From Tabrizicola caldifontis (GTDB lineage: Bacteria > Pseudomonadota > Alphaproteobacteria > Rhodobacterales > Rhodobacteraceae), in assembly GCF_004762095.1 (NCBI RefSeq), contig NZ_SIJH01000002.1:186001-250000 (forward strand): a stretch of 64,000 nt of DNA, in the 5' to 3' direction. The notes beneath the pieces are model-generated. The model had not been told where the DNA came from, ran no database searches, and saw only the letters and a program-made list of their open reading frames with translations. Every line of letters begins with the position of its first letter. The stretch's first letter is position 1. Of this stretch, positions 63,189 to 64,000 are shown piece by piece. The translations under genes were made by a program, and so were the position numbers.

Positions 63189-63337
63189 GGGGGCTCCTTT
63201 CCTCTGGCGCATTGGGGCGTCCGGGGCGGGCCGCGTCAAGCCCTGGCGGTGACGCTGCGGTGCGGCGCAATTTTGTTGCGGTTGCGGTGCGCTTGTGCCC
63301 ATATGGCGGGCAGATTGCGAACCGCGAGGGACCGAAG

Positions 63338-64000
63338 ATGAGCGCCACCTCCCCCGTCCGTCCCGTGCTGCCCCCCGACATCCGCGCCCGCAAGGGCGGT
63401 GTGCCTCTGGTCGTGCTGACGGCCTATTCCACACCTGTCGCGCGCCTGGTCGATGCGCATTGCGACGTGGTGCTGGTGGGCGATTCTGTCGGCATGGTGA
63501 TCCACGGGCTGCCCTCGACCCTGGGGGTGACGATGGAGATGATGATCCTGCATGGGCGTGCCGTCGTCCGGGGCGCGCAGAAGGCGATGCCGGTGATCGA
63601 CATGCCCTTCGGCAGTTACGAGGAAGGGCCGCAGCAGGCCTTCCGCAATGCCAGCCGCCTGATGGCAGAAACCGGCGCCCCGGCGGTAAAGCTGGAAGGC
63701 GGCCAGCACATGGCCGATACGATCGCATTCCTGACCGCACGCGGCGTGCCGGTCATGGCGCACATCGGCCTGACGCCGCAGGCGGTGAACACGCTGGGCG
63801 GCTACAAGGTGGTGGGCCGCGACGCCGAGGCGGCGAAGGTCATGGCCGACGCCCGCGCGGTCGAGGCCGCCGGGGCGTTTTCCGTGGTGCTGGAGAAGGT
63901 GCCGTCCGGTCTTGCAGGCAAGGTGACGCGGGCCCTCTCGATCCCGACCATCGGCATCGGCGCCGGGGTCGATTGCGATGGCCAGGTTCTGGTGGTCGAT
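63338..64000 (+). CDS. panB: 3-methyl-2-oxobutanoate hydroxymethyltransferase, truncated by the window
   Basis: The first 221 codons of ketopantoate hydroxymethyltransferase, first step of pantothenate and coenzyme A synthesis. [15 protein letters not shown] near 27-41, [20 protein letters not shown] near 46-65 (metal-binding Asp), MPFGSYEEG near 90-98, and AHIGLTPQ near 144-151 are conserved PanB motifs. GAGGG lies upstream of the ATG. It runs past the window; panC probably follows. Confidence 0.95.
   Translation, partial: MSATSPVRPVLPPDIRARKGGVPLVVLTAYSTPVARLVDAHCDVVLVGDSVGMVIHGLPSTLGVTMEMMILHGRAVVRGAQKAMPVIDMPFGSYEEGPQQAFRNASRLMAETGAPAVKLEGGQHMADTIAFLTARGVPVMAHIGLTPQAVNTLGGYKVVGRDAEAAKVMADARAVEAAGAFSVVLEKVPSGLAGKVTRALSIPTIGIGAGVDCDGQVLVVD

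Noticed and set aside
1-64000. CRISPR array, insertion sequences, prophage or integron
   Set aside because: No regularly spaced repeats, transposase, integrase or phage structural genes were seen on either strand. Both tRNA genes lack adjacent integrase or direct repeats.

Overview
The window is high-GC, gene-dense DNA from an alphaproteobacterium, most likely a member of the Rhodobacteraceae. The evidence is the fdsGBACD-type formate dehydrogenase operon, the tsaD/hemD/Mic60-like/HemY block, an adenosylcobalamin-type ribonucleotide reductase, a DUF3035 (BamF-like) lipoprotein, and the uvrC-pgsA-moaD-moaE order. Nearly every base belongs to a recognisable gene. I saw no phage, insertion sequence, CRISPR array, defence island or plasmid function. 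Most of it reads as core chromosome with catabolic modules inserted between housekeeping blocks.

Layout. 1-4.6 kb: the end of a Liv-type ABC permease gene, livM, an aromatic-ring FAD monooxygenase, an intradiol (hydroxyquinol-type) dioxygenase and a beta-keto acid cleavage enzyme, apparently one catabolic operon. 4.6-11.4 kb: nrdJ, a DUF1489 protein, a DEAD-box helicase, an N-formylglutamate amidohydrolase, tRNA-Val(GAC) and ribosomal protein L36. 11.5-17.8 kb: a minus-strand chain tsaD-gpsA-YciI-EVE, divergent from hemD, a Mic60/mitofilin-like gene and a HemY-like gene, then tRNA-Thr(CGT). 17.9-20.9 kb: HpcH/HpaI aldolase, aldo/keto reductase and YihY membrane protein. 20.9-28.5 kb: a complete D-xylose module, xylF-xylH-xylG-xylB-xylA, with a divergent ROK repressor. 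28.6-33.5 kb: a YeeZ-like dehydrogenase, a methyltransferase, AMP nucleosidase, an HU protein, a VOC protein and an EamA exporter. 33.5-40.7 kb: a minus-strand run of heparinase II/III-like protein, purH, lspA, BamF-like lipoprotein and an M16 peptidase pair. 40.8-43.0 kb: two saccharopine-dehydrogenase-type genes. 43.2-46.5 kb: rfbCBDA for dTDP-L-rhamnose. 46.5-53.3 kb: NAD-dependent formate dehydrogenase with a LysR regulator. 53.4-64 kb: an S49 peptidase, a 61-residue Cys-rich membrane protein, a FolM-like reductase, uvrC, pgsA, moaD, moaE, a DmpA-type peptidase, a zf-TFIIB protein, creatinase, an L,D-transpeptidase lipoprotein, a cupin, and the start of panB.

How genes work together. The first module could import an aromatic acid, hydroxylate it, open hydroxyquinol and finish a beta-keto acid with the BKACE enzyme. 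The xyl module takes xylose from the periplasm to xylulose 5-phosphate. The fds genes oxidise formate to CO2 with NAD+, using a molybdenum cofactor whose synthesis needs MoaD and MoaE (also present). The most checkable new ideas are the hydroxyquinol-plus-BKACE route, DnaA boxes in front of nrdJ and uvrC, a LysR-type palindrome between the fds regulator and fdsG, and the 61-residue Cys-rich membrane protein. I did not find a clearly undescribed multi-gene system. All functional assignments rest on recognition of protein motifs and gene order, without database searches.
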